From assembly GCF_000422905.1 (NCBI RefSeq), contig NZ_KE383949.1, positions 1-64,000 on the forward strand: a DNA stretch of 64,000 nt, in the 5' to 3' direction. The stretch is from Paenibacillus alginolyticus DSM 5050 = NBRC 15375 (GTDB taxonomy: Bacteria; Bacillota; Bacilli; Paenibacillales; NBRC-103111). The notes beneath the pieces are model-generated. The model searched no databases. It was not told where the DNA came from and worked only from the letters and a program-made list of their open reading frames with translations. Positions 15,192-24,120 of this stretch are shown piece after piece. Positions within the stretch are counted from its first letter, which is position 1. Each line of letters begins with the position of its first letter. Made by a program: the position numbers and the translations under genes.

Positions 15192-15365
15192 CGAAAATAC
15201 CGAGGCTGTGGATACCCGCAGCCCACATAGATTTGAACGTTGAAAGACCACCGTTTTGGGAGTGAACCCAAACACGGTGGTCTTTCGTCCCTAAGGCTGA
15301 TTTCATTCATGTTCGCAGGTGCGCGAGAGCATGTCAGCTCAGCTGGTTTTCCCAGTTCAAGCCCC
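15162..15365 (-). ncRNA. Probable minus-strand structured RNA (class unknown)
   Basis: The stretch holds no plausible gene but is densely structured. On the minus strand, from 5' to 3': a GC-rich hairpin region at 15305-15360, a long stem of 19 and 20 nt arms with one bulge (15242-15260 with 15267-15286, loop TTCACT), a small GGCTG/CAGCC hairpin (15204-15223), and a perfect 12-bp terminator stem followed by TTTTT. CTTGAAC near 15355 can pair with GTTCAA near 15236, closing the domain. This is how a stable small RNA looks. No known class (6S, SRP, tmRNA, RNase P) is recognised with confidence. The 5' end is uncertain and may extend into the repeat at 15367. Confidence 0.5.
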
Positions 15366-15366
15366 G

Positions 15367-15450
15367 TAGCGATGTTTTTCATCGCTAAAGTCTGCATGAG
15401 CAGGAAATGTGCTACGTTAGCGATATAAAACATCCTTAAAACTGCCGTCC
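15367..15450. repeat. 84-bp palindromic repeat, copy A
   Basis: Begins TAGCGATGTTTTTC and ends ACTGCCGTCC. The unit is an imperfect compound palindrome: CATCGCTAA near the left end is mirrored by TTAGCGAT near the right. It aligns without gaps over 84 bp to copy B. Arms are partly decayed in this copy. Confidence 0.8.
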
Positions 15451-15479
15451 CCAAGTGAAATAGCCTAATTTGCTCGCCA

Positions 15480-15563
15480 TAGCGATGTTTTTCATTGTTA
15501 AAGTGTGTATGAAGAGGAAATGTGCTCAGTTAGCGCTGTAAAACATCGCTAAATCAACCGTCC
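15480..15563. repeat. 84-bp palindromic repeat, copy B
   Basis: Same length as copy A, 113 bp further on. The outer arms TAGCGATGTTTT (15480-15491) and AAAACATCGCTA (15540-15551) are a perfect 12-bp inverted pair. It lies about 40 bp past the stop of the minus-strand dehydrogenase gene and could act as its terminator or as an mRNA end-stabilising element. Confidence 0.8.
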
Positions 15564-15602
15564 ACACTCACTCACTCGCTCAACCACGCACTCACCCCAA
15601 CA

Positions 15603-16559
15603 CTACCCAATCACATTCACCGGACGCCCATCCAGATAAGCACGCACGTTACCAATCGCCGTATCCATCAGTCTTGCTCGTGCTTCTTTAGTAGCCCACG
15701 CAATATGCGGGGTAATAATCACATTTCTCGCGTGCAGCAAAGGATTGTCCGGCTGAGGCGGTTCTATGGTCAGCACATCTAGACCGGCTCCTGCAAGTCT
15801 GCCTTCGTTCAAAGCATGAGCGACATCTTTCTCATTGAGAAGACCGCCTCGTGCAGTATTAATGATAATAGCCGTCGGTTTCATCTGAGCGATCCGTGCA
15901 GCATCTATCAACTGATTCGTTGCCGGTGTCAGCGGGCAGTGAAGACTAATGACATCTGAGCGCTGCAGCAGCTCGTCGATTTGCACCCACTCCATGCCCT
16001 CAACAGGTTGAGGGACATTTCTTCCGCTGCCAGTCGCGATAACCTTCATTCCCATCGCCTGCGCAATTAACGCGGTTTGTTTGCCGATTTGTCCCAGGCC
16101 AATCAGTCCCATGGTTTTGCCGCTTAACTCGACGAGCGGAGAGCGGCTGTAGCTGAAATCAATGGACCCAACCCAATCCCCATTAAGCACGCTGTCACTA
16201 TGCTGCTGCACCCGATGGCAAAACTCCAATAACAAAGCAAAGACCAGCTGAGCAACAGAATGAGTACTGTAAGCAGGAACGTTAGAGACAATAATGCCAT
16301 TTTCCTTGGCTGCCTGAATATCAACGATATTGTATCCGGTCGCAAGTACGCCGATATAGCGAAGCTTAGGCAATTGTTGAATCGTTTGAGCGGATAGCGG
16401 GGTCTTATTCGTCAAAACAATCTCTGCATCAGCAGCACGTTCAAGGATCTGTGACTCAGCAGTTCGATCATAGACAACAAGCTCGCCGAGTGAATCTAAT
16501 CCGCTCCAGATCAGATCGCCGGGATTTAGTGTGTAGCCATCAAGTACAACGATTTGCAT
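15603..16559 (-). CDS. D-isomer-specific 2-hydroxyacid dehydrogenase (glycerate dehydrogenase-like)
   Basis: 318 residues. The NAD-binding motif GLGQIG stands at about 155-160. The catalytic Arg (NTARGGLLN), Glu (DVLTIEPP) and His (ITPHIAWAT) follow in the expected order. The nearest functional group by eye is glycerate dehydrogenase/hydroxypyruvate reductase, which interconverts hydroxypyruvate and D-glycerate; the substrate is not proved. Same strand as the pseudouridine synthase upstream, 22 bp apart, so the two may be co-transcribed. Confidence 0.9.
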   Translation of the reverse strand: MQIVVLDGYTLNPGDLIWSGLDSLGELVVYDRTAESQILERAADAEIVLTNKTPLSAQTIQQLPKLRYIGVLATGYNIVDIQAAKENGIIVSNVPAYSTHSVAQLVFALLLEFCHRVQQHSDSVLNGDWVGSIDFSYSRSPLVELSGKTMGLIGLGQIGKQTALIAQAMGMKVIATGSGRNVPQPVEGMEWVQIDELLQRSDVISLHCPLTPATNQLIDAARIAQMKPTAIIINTARGGLLNEKDVAHALNEGRLAGAGLDVLTIEPPQPDNPLLHARNVIITPHIAWATKEARARLMDTAIGNVRAYLDGRPVNVIG

Positions 16560-16581
16560 CTCTTATCGCTCCTCATGCCAA

Positions 16582-17592
16582 TTATTTCTTCGCAGGCAAC
16601 TCTTTAAATGGATTCAAAAACACCTTCGGAATATGCGTCTCAAATCGCAGCAGCTGACCCGTTGTCGGATGCAAAAAGGCAAGCACACGAGCATGAAGTC
16701 CAAGACGGTCGATTTCCTTCGTTTTTGAACCGTACTTCTTATCGCCAACAACGGGGTGGCCGATGTCCTGCATATGAACGCGAATTTGATTTTTGCGGCC
16801 GGTCTCGAGATTAACCTCTAACAGCGAAAAGCTCCGGTTCGCTTGCAGTGTTTTATAATGAGTAACTGCGTGCTGTCCATCGTTCGGATACGGCGTCGAA
16901 AACATTTTAAGCGACTTCGTATGCTCTTTGAGCCATGAGGAAATGGTCCCTTCGGGCTTTTTCACCATGCCTTCAACCAGGGCAACATAAGTGCGCTCTT
17001 TGACACTTTCCTGCCAAGTGTTCTGCAGGTGCTGCTGAGCCTTCTCGTTTTTGGCAAACATCATCACGCCGGATGTATCTCGATCCAGTCTATGTACAAC
17101 GAAAATCCGAGCCTTCGGATCGTGGTTTCGAACATGGGCCGTGAGCTGGCGATAGGCCGTAATCTCATTTTCTTTGGTATTTGTCGCGATAGATAATAGC
17201 CCGGCATCCTTTTGAATGACAATCACATCTTCATCTTCATGCAAAATGCTCATGCCAGCTAGGGGGATATCTTCGACGATTTTATCCTTGTTAATGGTGA
17301 CCGTTTGTTCTGGCTGCAAGGGATAGTTGTAAGCTGTTACGGCTTTGCCATTCACTGCGACTTGTCCACGGGCAAGTATGGCTTTTACCGAATTACGGCC
17401 CAAACTCGAAAGCTTTTCTATTAAAAAAGGTAGTAGCTCAGAGGACTCCTTTACGGTGTACTGGCGAGTACTCATCTCTTGGTTTCCTTTTGACGGAGTA
17501 GGATTCTGGCTCGGACTCTTAGTTTGCTTGAATTTGGGATTCTGGTTCTGGCTTTTATTTGGACCTTGAAACTTACCTGGCTTCTTTTGCAT
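16582..17592 (-). CDS. RluA-family pseudouridine synthase
   Basis: 336 residues. An S4 RNA-binding domain (about 45-105: SSELLPFLIEKLSSLGRNSVKAILARGQVAVNGK) precedes the catalytic domain with HRLDRDTSGVMMFAK, whose second Asp is the nucleophile. The C-terminal part has the usual GRKNQIRVHM and HPVVGDKKYG motifs. The first 40 residues are a basic Lys/Gln/Pro/Asn-rich tail that is probably disordered and may help bind RNA. The target uridine (23S rRNA or tRNA) cannot be told. Confidence 0.93.
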   Translation of the reverse strand: MQKKPGKFQGPNKSQNQNPKFKQTKSPSQNPTPSKGNQEMSTRQYTVKESSELLPFLIEKLSSLGRNSVKAILARGQVAVNGKAVTAYNYPLQPEQTVTINKDKIVEDIPLAGMSILHEDEDVIVIQKDAGLLSIATNTKENEITAYRQLTAHVRNHDPKARIFVVHRLDRDTSGVMMFAKNEKAQQHLQNTWQESVKERTYVALVEGMVKKPEGTISSWLKEHTKSLKMFSTPYPNDGQHAVTHYKTLQANRSFSLLEVNLETGRKNQIRVHMQDIGHPVVGDKKYGSKTKEIDRLGLHARVLAFLHPTTGQLLRFETHIPKVFLNPFKELPAKK

Positions 17593-17844
17593 AAAAAAGA
17601 CCTCCTAATGCGATCGCTTACCTTCCGGTCAGATCATTCACCTTACAATATACCACGTTCGCAAAAGCAAAAGAAACGCTGTGAGGGAAGATCCTATATA
17701 TCGCGCGACTTTCTAGGTACATCCCAAGGGAAAATTACTTATCCGGCATTTGCCCCGGCAGCCTCTGTATGCCCGCCTCCCAAAAAGGGAACACTTCTAC
17801 TTACATGCTGCAGCACTACATGTGAGAAAAGGTGGGAATTCCTT

Positions 17845-18069
17845 ATGCTTTTATATCAGTTAACGCAATGGTTCGAAGAGCGCACTACCCTGCAAAAGGC
17901 TTTACAAAGTGGCCCTGCTGAAAATACCGGTGAATTGCAACAAAGAATGCAAGAAGTCGAAGATCAGCTGTATTCTCATGCCGAAAAGTGGAAAAATGCG
18001 ATTCAGGAAGCCTCCTATTTGCAGTTCCCTTATGAGAACCCTCAGTTGGATGATGATATGGTTCTTTAG
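17845..18069 (+). CDS. Small helical hypothetical protein
   Basis: 74 residues from ATG 17845, with AGGTGG 9 nt ahead. It is charged and likely coiled-coil (ENTGELQQRMQEVEDQLYSHAEKWKNAIQEA) and ends in an acidic DDDMVL. The open frame extends upstream but that part lacks protein-like composition, so this start is chosen. It precedes the radical SAM gene by 92 bp. No family is recognised. Confidence 0.6.
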   Translation: MLLYQLTQWFEERTTLQKALQSGPAENTGELQQRMQEVEDQLYSHAEKWKNAIQEASYLQFPYENPQLDDDMVL

Positions 18070-18161
18070 TCTTCTTTGGGAGGGCTTGCCTTTGTATTTC
18101 CTCGGTTTTCGTGTAGAATTAGATAGTACGATAAACGAGAACAGAACGAGGTTTTTTTATA

Positions 18162-19925
18162 ATGAAAGTACTTGTATCCACACTTAATGCCAAATTCATT
18201 CATACCTCCTTAGCCTTACGCTATCTAAAAGCGTTCTGCGAGAAGGATTTTGACGTTGAAATTACAGAATATACGATCAAAGACCCTGTCATGAACGTCG
18301 TTTCGGACATTTATCAAAAGGCCCCGGATGTATTGGGTTTTTCTTGTTATATTTGGAACATTGAAGAAACGATAACGATTATTAAAATGATCAAAAAGAT
18401 TCGGCCAGATCTCCTGATCATGCTTGGCGGTCCAGAGGTCTCTTATGATACCGAATACTGGATGAATCGCATTCCTGAGGTCGATTTCATTGTGATGGGC
18501 GAAGGGGAAGAGACCTTCCACCAACTGCTGACAGAAATTTCAACGACTCGCAAATATCATTTTGTTTATGGACTGGCCTATCGCAAAGGCGAGGAAGTCG
18601 TACTGATGCCGGGCAGACCTAAGCTGAAGCTGGATGATATCCCGTCTCCGCACCGTTTTGCAGAGGATGTGCCGAGTCTGGCTAATCGCGTTGTGTATTT
18701 CGAGACGAGCCGTGGCTGCCCCTTCTCCTGTCAATTCTGCCTGTCGAGTATTGAGGTTGGTGTGCGGTATTTTGATATAGAACGTACCAAGTCAGACCTC
18801 CTGTACTTAATCGATTCCGGCGCGAAGCTAATCAAGTTCGTGGATCGGACGTTTAATATTAAGCGTGATTATGCGATGGAAATCTTTGAATTCCTCATTG
18901 CCAATCATCGCGGCACCGTGTTTCAATTTGAGATTACTGCGGATATCATGCGTCCTGAGGTACTCGATTACCTAGCTGAGAATGCCCCTCCGGGTACATT
19001 CCGCTTTGAGATCGGGGTCCAATCTACGAATGATACAACCAATGATTTGGTGCAGCGCAGGCAAAATTTCTTTAAGCTGAGCCGTACGGTATCTAAGGTG
19101 AAAAATAGCCTGAAAATCGATCAGCATCTCGATCTGATAGCCGGCTTGCCGGAAGAGGATTATAACTCGTTCCGCAAGACGTTTAACGATGTCTTTGAAC
19201 TAGGACCGGAAGAGCTGCAGCTCGGTTTCCTGAAAATGCTGCGCGGCACGGGGATGCGCAATGACGCGCATAAATACGGCTATGTTTACATGGACCACGC
19301 GCCTTACGAGATTCTCGGCAATGACATTCTGCCATTCACTGATTTGATTCGTATCAAACGGGTGGAGGATGTGCTCGAGAAATATTGGAACGCTCACCGT
19401 ATGGATCATACAGTCAAATATTTAATCGCCAAAGAATTCGCTTCTGCGTTTGACTTCTTTCAAGAGTTCGGCGACTTCTGGGAAAGCCGCGGTTGGCAGA
19501 AGATTGGGCATCAGCTCGAGGATCTGTTTACCCGCTTGCGCGATTTCCTGATGCATCGTGAAACCAAAAACATGCACGTGATTGAAGGCTTGATGAAACT
19601 GGATTATTTCCTGGGTCATAAATATAAGCCGCGCAAAATCTGGTGGGACTTCACCCTGGAGAAGTCCGAGCAGAATGCCTACCTGAGGCTCCTGGCTGAG
19701 CAGCCTGAGCTCGTCAGCGGCGACTTCCAGAGTCTCCGCATCAATGAAAAAGATCTCCACAAGCACGCGATGCTTGAGGTATTGCCTTTCGCTTTGCAGA
19801 CGTATCTGCAGAGCGGAGAGATCGACGAAAACAGCAAAGAGCTGCTTGTTGTGCACTTCCCGCCGGACGCGCAGCAGCCGGCTAGCTACTACACCATGCC
19901 GCTGCGCCAATTGGCGACAACATAA
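18162..19925 (+). CDS. B12-binding-type radical SAM protein with DUF4080 C-terminus
   Basis: 587 residues. Residues 1-135 form a cobalamin-binding-like Rossmann domain (GFSCYIWNIEETITIIKMIKK, MLGGPEVSYD, VMGEGEETF). The radical SAM cluster motif CPFSCQFC lies at about 186-193, and the barrel follows to about 390. The last 180 residues match DUF4080, found with this architecture in Firmicutes. No B12-binding DxHxxG motif is obvious, so cobalamin use is unsure. The substrate is unknown. A strong bidirectional terminator follows. Confidence 0.88.
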   Translation: MKVLVSTLNAKFIHTSLALRYLKAFCEKDFDVEITEYTIKDPVMNVVSDIYQKAPDVLGFSCYIWNIEETITIIKMIKKIRPDLLIMLGGPEVSYDTEYWMNRIPEVDFIVMGEGEETFHQLLTEISTTRKYHFVYGLAYRKGEEVVLMPGRPKLKLDDIPSPHRFAEDVPSLANRVVYFETSRGCPFSCQFCLSSIEVGVRYFDIERTKSDLLYLIDSGAKLIKFVDRTFNIKRDYAMEIFEFLIANHRGTVFQFEITADIMRPEVLDYLAENAPPGTFRFEIGVQSTNDTTNDLVQRRQNFFKLSRTVSKVKNSLKIDQHLDLIAGLPEEDYNSFRKTFNDVFELGPEELQLGFLKMLRGTGMRNDAHKYGYVYMDHAPYEILGNDILPFTDLIRIKRVEDVLEKYWNAHRMDHTVKYLIAKEFASAFDFFQEFGDFWESRGWQKIGHQLEDLFTRLRDFLMHRETKNMHVIEGLMKLDYFLGHKYKPRKIWWDFTLEKSEQNAYLRLLAEQPELVSGDFQSLRINEKDLHKHAMLEVLPFALQTYLQSGEIDENSKELLVVHFPPDAQQPASYYTMPLRQLATT

Positions 19926-19964
19926 AAAAGCTTCGCTTTCCTTCTCGGAGAGCGAAGCTTTTTT
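19924..19964. terminator. Bidirectional terminator
   Basis: A 14-bp perfect stem (AAAAAAGCTTCGCT with AGCGAAGCTTTTTT) has A runs and T runs on either side, serving the radical SAM gene and the convergent cytochrome c gene. Confidence 0.95.
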
Positions 19965-19971
19965 GCATCCA

Positions 19972-20358
19972 TTATTTCTTGTCTGCAAGCCAAATAGCTA
20001 GAGAGCTGATTTCATCATCCGTAAGCTTCCCTTTGAAGCTGGGCATCGCGCCTTTGCCATTCGTTATAATCGTTGCAAGCTCGTCCTTGGAACGCTTACT
20101 GCCTTCTTTCTGTAAATTAGGTCCTACTGCACCCTCAAGGTTAACACCATGGCAACTCACGCAGCTTTGTTTAAAAACAGCTTGGGCGTCGACTTTGGTT
20201 GTTGCCCCGCTGCTAGTTGCTGCTGGGGTTCCTGTTGCCGTTGGGGTTCCTGTAGCTGCTGGAGTCCCCGTTGTTGCCGGAGGTGTCGTCTTCCCACAGG
20301 CAGCTAGGGAGAAGGCTAACAATAGAAAGAGGCATAGAAATGATTTGTTCAACTGCAT
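19972..20358 (-). CDS. Cytochrome c lipoprotein (first)
   Basis: 128 residues from the second of two adjacent ATGs; GGAG is only 1 nt from the first. A signal peptide ends in the lipobox SLAAC, giving a membrane-anchored lipoprotein. A Thr/Pro/Gly/Ala-rich tether with TGTPAATGTP repeats (about 23-50) leads to one haem c site, CVSCH, with Met in GAMPSF as the likely sixth ligand. The size and build are like Bacillus CccB. Divergent from the GMC dehydrogenase operon, for which it is the likely electron acceptor. Confidence 0.92.
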   Translation of the reverse strand: MQLNKSFLCLFLLLAFSLAACGKTTPPATTGTPAATGTPTATGTPAATSSGATTKVDAQAVFKQSCVSCHGVNLEGAVGPNLQKEGSKRSKDELATIITNGKGAMPSFKGKLTDDEISSLAIWLADKK

Positions 20359-20506
20359 CATTCTCCTTCTTTTATTTCATTCGAGTTCTGTCACTACATT
20401 TCCCGAATTCGCTACTTTTCATGCAATCGGAATAATTAATGAACAGGTCGCTCATCCTATCCATAACAACCAATTTATACTAAAAACTCCAAGGAGGAAT
20501 GAGAAA

Positions 20507-21274
20507 TTGGCGGATAAAAACAAAGTAAGCTCTCCAGATCATTCACGGCGTCGTTTTTTGAAATATACCGGGACTGCTATTGGCGGTGTAGTAGTGGGGG
20601 GCGTAGTCGGCAGTGCGTTTTCGGGAGGATTTGGAAAAAAACAGGCGGCTCCTGCACCAGCACCATCTACAGCGCCACAAACTGCAGCAGATTACAATCA
20701 AGCCCCTATGTTTTTCAATCAAGCGCAGCTTCAGTTGACGGAAGCAGCGGCTGAGCGTATTTTTCCCAAAGATGAAAATGGGCCGGGAGCGACAGATTTG
20801 GGCGTCGTTTTTTATATTGACCATCAATTGGCCAGTCCATGGGGAGTGAATTCACGTGAGTATCGGACAGGTCCTTTTATAAAAGGGGAAGTGACACAGG
20901 GGGATTACCAAAGCATCAATCGCCACGAGTTATTCACGATGGGACTTCAAAGTATGGAAGAGACTAGCAAAACCAAATATTCCAAATCCTTTATTGATTT
21001 GACACCGGAGGAGAAGGACGCGATTCTGACATCCATGGAAAAAGGCGAGATCATGGTCATAAACGGAATAACGGGCAAAACGTTCTTCAATCTGTTCTGC
21101 AGGCTGACCATGGAGGGCGTTTACTGCGATCCACTGTATGGGGGTAACAAGAACATGTTGGGATGGAAGATGCGTAAATATCCAGGTAATCAGATGACTT
21201 ACGCCAGTATTATGGAGAAGGATCAGTTCGTGGTCATGGATCCGCGTAGTTTGCATGATCATTTCGCACATTAG
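20507..21274 (+). CDS. Gluconate 2-dehydrogenase subunit 3-family protein with Tat signal
   Basis: 255 residues from a TTG start at 20507 with AAGGAGG 9 nt ahead. A long open frame reaches further upstream, but that part overlaps the cytochrome gene in antisense and is not protein-like. The N-terminus holds a twin-arginine signal, SRRRFLKYTG, then a Gly/Val-rich hydrophobic core. The mature part has LTEAAAERIFPKDENGPGATDLGVVFYIDHQL, the mark of the small subunit of membrane gluconate/sugar dehydrogenases. It should carry the flavoprotein across the membrane through Tat. Next gene 36 bp on. Confidence 0.88.
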   Translation: MADKNKVSSPDHSRRRFLKYTGTAIGGVVVGGVVGSAFSGGFGKKQAAPAPAPSTAPQTAADYNQAPMFFNQAQLQLTEAAAERIFPKDENGPGATDLGVVFYIDHQLASPWGVNSREYRTGPFIKGEVTQGDYQSINRHELFTMGLQSMEETSKTKYSKSFIDLTPEEKDAILTSMEKGEIMVINGITGKTFFNLFCRLTMEGVYCDPLYGGNKNMLGWKMRKYPGNQMTYASIMEKDQFVVMDPRSLHDHFAH

Positions 21275-21310
21275 TGACAACATAAATACAAGTGAGAAAG
21301 GAAGGAGCAT

Positions 21311-23032
21311 ATGGCTACAAAAATGCCGAAAGTTCCCGTTGTGATTGTTGGAATGGGATGGGTCGGAGGCATCATTGCCGCGGAATTGACGAAGCAAGGG
21401 GTTAAGGTAGTTGGATTGGAACGCGGTAAGCCGCGAAGCACACAGGATTACTACATGGTGCATGATGAGCTGCGCTATGCTCAGCGGCTGGATCTCATGC
21501 AAGATCTATCGAAGGAAACGGTGACGTTTCGCAATACGGAGAAAATGACCGCAGTGCCGATGCGTGAACACGGTTCTTTCCTGCTCGGGGAGGGACTTGG
21601 CGGAGCAAGCATACACTGGAACGGGCAAACCTATCGGTTCCTTCCTTACGATTTTGAAATTTATAGTAAAACGGTAGAGCGGTATGGAAAACAGAAAATA
21701 CCGGATGGAATGACCATTCAGGATTGGGGCATTACCTACGATCAATTAGAGCCGTATTTTGACAAATTCGAGAAGATGGCGGGAATTTCCGGCGACCCAG
21801 ACCAAAACCCTTTGGTTGGTAAGCGCTCGAGCCCTTTTCCTACTAAACCGATGGTGAAAACTCCGGTCTTGAAGCTTTTTGAAGAAGCGACGAAAAAGCT
21901 GGGTTATCATCCCTATATGATGCCATCGGCGAATCTGTCGGAACAATATACGAATCCGGATGGGGTCACTCGGGCAGCGTGTCAATACTGTGGCTACTGC
22001 GAACGCTTTGGTTGTGAATACGGAGCCAAGGCAGATGCCGTGGTTACTGTACTTCCCGTCGCCCAGAAATCAGGGAATTTTGAGTTGCGTACCTATTCTA
22101 ATGTTATACAAATTCTCAATGACGGTAAGAAAGCTAGTGGGGTTGTATATATTAACACGATTACGGGAGAACAGTTTGAGCAGCCGGCTGATGTGGTCAT
22201 TATGGCGAGCTACGTGTTCAATAACATTAAGCTCTTGCTAACTTCGAAGTTGGGCAAGCCTTACGATCCAGCTACCGGCAAAGGAGTTATCGGTAAAAAT
22301 TATTGCTATCAGACCAACGGTGGCTCAGCCGCGGGATTTTTTGACGATAAGGAATTCAATTTGTATGCCGGTGCAGGATCCCTTGGCATGGAGATTCCTG
22401 ATTTCAATGGAGATAATTTTGACCACAGCAACCTCAATTTTCTTCATGGCGCAGGAATGCGTATTTCACAGACGGGGCAGCGGCCCATCGCTACCAACTC
22501 GGTTCCGAAAGGAACACCGACATGGGGAAAAGACTTCAAGCAAAAGTCACTCAAATATGCGAACAGTGTACTTTCTGTTTCTCCGCAGGGCAGCAGTTTG
22601 CCGTGGAAGCATCATTATGTGGACTTGGATCCTACCTATAAAGATGCTTATGGCCTGCAGCTGCCCAGGGTTACTTTCGATTTTGAGGAGCAGGATCGGC
22701 AAATGATCAAATTCATGGCTGGCAAGGCAGCCGAAATCATGAAGGAAATGAAGGCTACGACAATTGGCTCATCGGATCAACTTGGACCTTACAATATCGT
22801 CCCTTATCAATCTACGCACAATACCGGGGGCGTCATTATGGGGGCAGAACCTGCAACTTCAGCCGTAAATTCCTACTTGCAAATGTGGGATGCTGAAAAT
22901 GTTTTCGTTGTCGGAGCGTCAGCTTTCGCGCACAACAGCGGCTACAATCCTACGGGTACGATCGGGGCACTTGCTTATCGGGCAGTAGAAGGGATTGCGA
23001 AATATTTGAAACAAGGTGGAATGATTGTTTAA
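21311..23032 (+). CDS. GMC-family FAD oxidoreductase, gluconate dehydrogenase large-subunit type
   Basis: 573 residues. FAD-binding VGMGWVGG lies at 13-20, followed by a LERG strand end. A Cys-rich stretch CQYCGYCERFGCEYGAK at about 223-239 is typical of this subfamily. The C-terminal GMC active-site His/Asn are in STHNTGGVIMG and FAHNSGYNPTGTIGALAYRAV. It has no signal peptide, so it probably travels out bound to the Tat-signal small subunit. It would oxidise a sugar or sugar acid outside the membrane and pass electrons to cytochrome c. The true substrate is unknown. Confidence 0.92.
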   Translation: MATKMPKVPVVIVGMGWVGGIIAAELTKQGVKVVGLERGKPRSTQDYYMVHDELRYAQRLDLMQDLSKETVTFRNTEKMTAVPMREHGSFLLGEGLGGASIHWNGQTYRFLPYDFEIYSKTVERYGKQKIPDGMTIQDWGITYDQLEPYFDKFEKMAGISGDPDQNPLVGKRSSPFPTKPMVKTPVLKLFEEATKKLGYHPYMMPSANLSEQYTNPDGVTRAACQYCGYCERFGCEYGAKADAVVTVLPVAQKSGNFELRTYSNVIQILNDGKKASGVVYINTITGEQFEQPADVVIMASYVFNNIKLLLTSKLGKPYDPATGKGVIGKNYCYQTNGGSAAGFFDDKEFNLYAGAGSLGMEIPDFNGDNFDHSNLNFLHGAGMRISQTGQRPIATNSVPKGTPTWGKDFKQKSLKYANSVLSVSPQGSSLPWKHHYVDLDPTYKDAYGLQLPRVTFDFEEQDRQMIKFMAGKAAEIMKEMKATTIGSSDQLGPYNIVPYQSTHNTGGVIMGAEPATSAVNSYLQMWDAENVFVVGASAFAHNSGYNPTGTIGALAYRAVEGIAKYLKQGGMIV

Positions 23033-23072
23033 TCAAGTTAGGGCATAGGACTTTGTTTAATGGGGTGAAGGG

Positions 23073-23801
23073 ATGGAGCAGGAAGATTGGATCTTTCATT
23101 TGACTGAAGTCCGCAAACGTTTGCTGATTGTGTTCGCATGGTTTGTGGTTACACTAAGCGTCGGGCTGTATGTTTCGCCTAGAATCCTGCGGTATATGAA
23201 ATCGCAACCTTTGGTGGGCGAGATAAATTGGAACGTGTTCTCGTTTACGGACGGGTTGATGATCTACATGAAGTGCGCTTTCCTGGTTGCTTTATTGTTC
23301 ACAGTTCCAGTGCTGCTTTATCAAGTGTGGGCATTCGTTCGTCCTGGTCTTACTGATGCGGAGGCTAAAAGCACCCTTCCCTACATACCGGTGTCATTTG
23401 CACTGTTTATTATCGGGGTATCATTCAGCTATTGGGTGGTATTCCCGATGATGATTCGTTTTATGATACGTATGAATCACACAGTCGGCGCTGTGGAAAC
23501 GTATGGAATCGACCGCTACTTTTCGTTTTTGTTCGAAGTTGTATTCCCCATGGCAATCGCCTTTGAATTGCCCGTAGTCGTTCTATTTCTAACAAGAATC
23601 GGTCTGCTGACGCCGCAGCGATTGAAAATGACGAGAAAATACGCCTACGTTGGTTTAGCGATCATAGGCTCATGCATCTCCCCGCCCGATATGATATCTC
23701 ATCTATCGGTCACGGTGCCATTAATCCTGTTGTTTGAAATTAGTGTAATGGTTGCGGGCTGGCAATGGCGAACCATGCAGGAAAGTCCTGCGAACAGCTG
23801 A
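23073..23801 (+). CDS. tatC: Sec-independent translocase subunit TatC
   Basis: 242 residues with six membrane helices and the conserved start HLTEVRKRLL, where the Glu helps recognise the twin-arginine signal. FVRPGLTDAEAK and YWVVFPMMIRF are also family segments. It lies in the operon of the Tat-dependent dehydrogenase and is followed by tatA, so it forms a minimal TatAC pair. The placement suggests it serves this cargo. Confidence 0.95.
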   Translation: MEQEDWIFHLTEVRKRLLIVFAWFVVTLSVGLYVSPRILRYMKSQPLVGEINWNVFSFTDGLMIYMKCAFLVALLFTVPVLLYQVWAFVRPGLTDAEAKSTLPYIPVSFALFIIGVSFSYWVVFPMMIRFMIRMNHTVGAVETYGIDRYFSFLFEVVFPMAIAFELPVVVLFLTRIGLLTPQRLKMTRKYAYVGLAIIGSCISPPDMISHLSVTVPLILLFEISVMVAGWQWRTMQESPANS

Positions 23802-23838
23802 TTTTCAATTAAGCACAAAGAAAAAGAGGATGATGTTC

Positions 23839-24036
23839 ATGTTTAACAATATTGGTGTATCTGGATTAGTGTTAATTCTGGCTATCGCTTTAATCGTGTT
23901 CGGTCCGTCTAAGCTGCCGCAGCTTGGGCGAGCGTTCGGAGATACGCTCCGCGAGTTTCGCAACTCTACCCGTAATATCATCGAAGATAATGAGTGTGAT
24001 CCACTTATCGAAAATGAGGGCAAGAAGCCGCTTTAA
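23839..24036 (+). CDS. tatA: Sec-independent translocase subunit TatA
   Basis: 65 residues from ATG 23839, with AGAGG 9 nt ahead; ATGs at 23830 and 23833 are too near that site. It has one N-terminal membrane helix, then FGPSKLPQLGRAFGDTLREF, the TatA hinge and amphipathic helix, and a short acidic tail. It starts 38 nt after tatC and ends the operon. Confidence 0.95.
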   Translation: MFNNIGVSGLVLILAIALIVFGPSKLPQLGRAFGDTLREFRNSTRNIIEDNECDPLIENEGKKPL

Positions 24037-24120
24037 GTCCGTCCATCTTTTGAAAAAACGGCTACATGTTAGCGATGCGTGAAATACGCCCGCGAATAGC
24101 CGATGTAAAATTGGTTTTTA

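Noticed and set aside
2774..17617. GCGATCGC octamers at 2774 and 17610, like the HIP1 repeat
   Set aside because: Only two copies in separate contexts; HIP1 is a cyanobacterial repeat and chance is enough.
19979..20506. Long N-terminal extension of the gluconate dehydrogenase small subunit
   Set aside because: It would run antisense through the cytochrome c gene; the Tat signal and AAGGAGG place the start at 20507.
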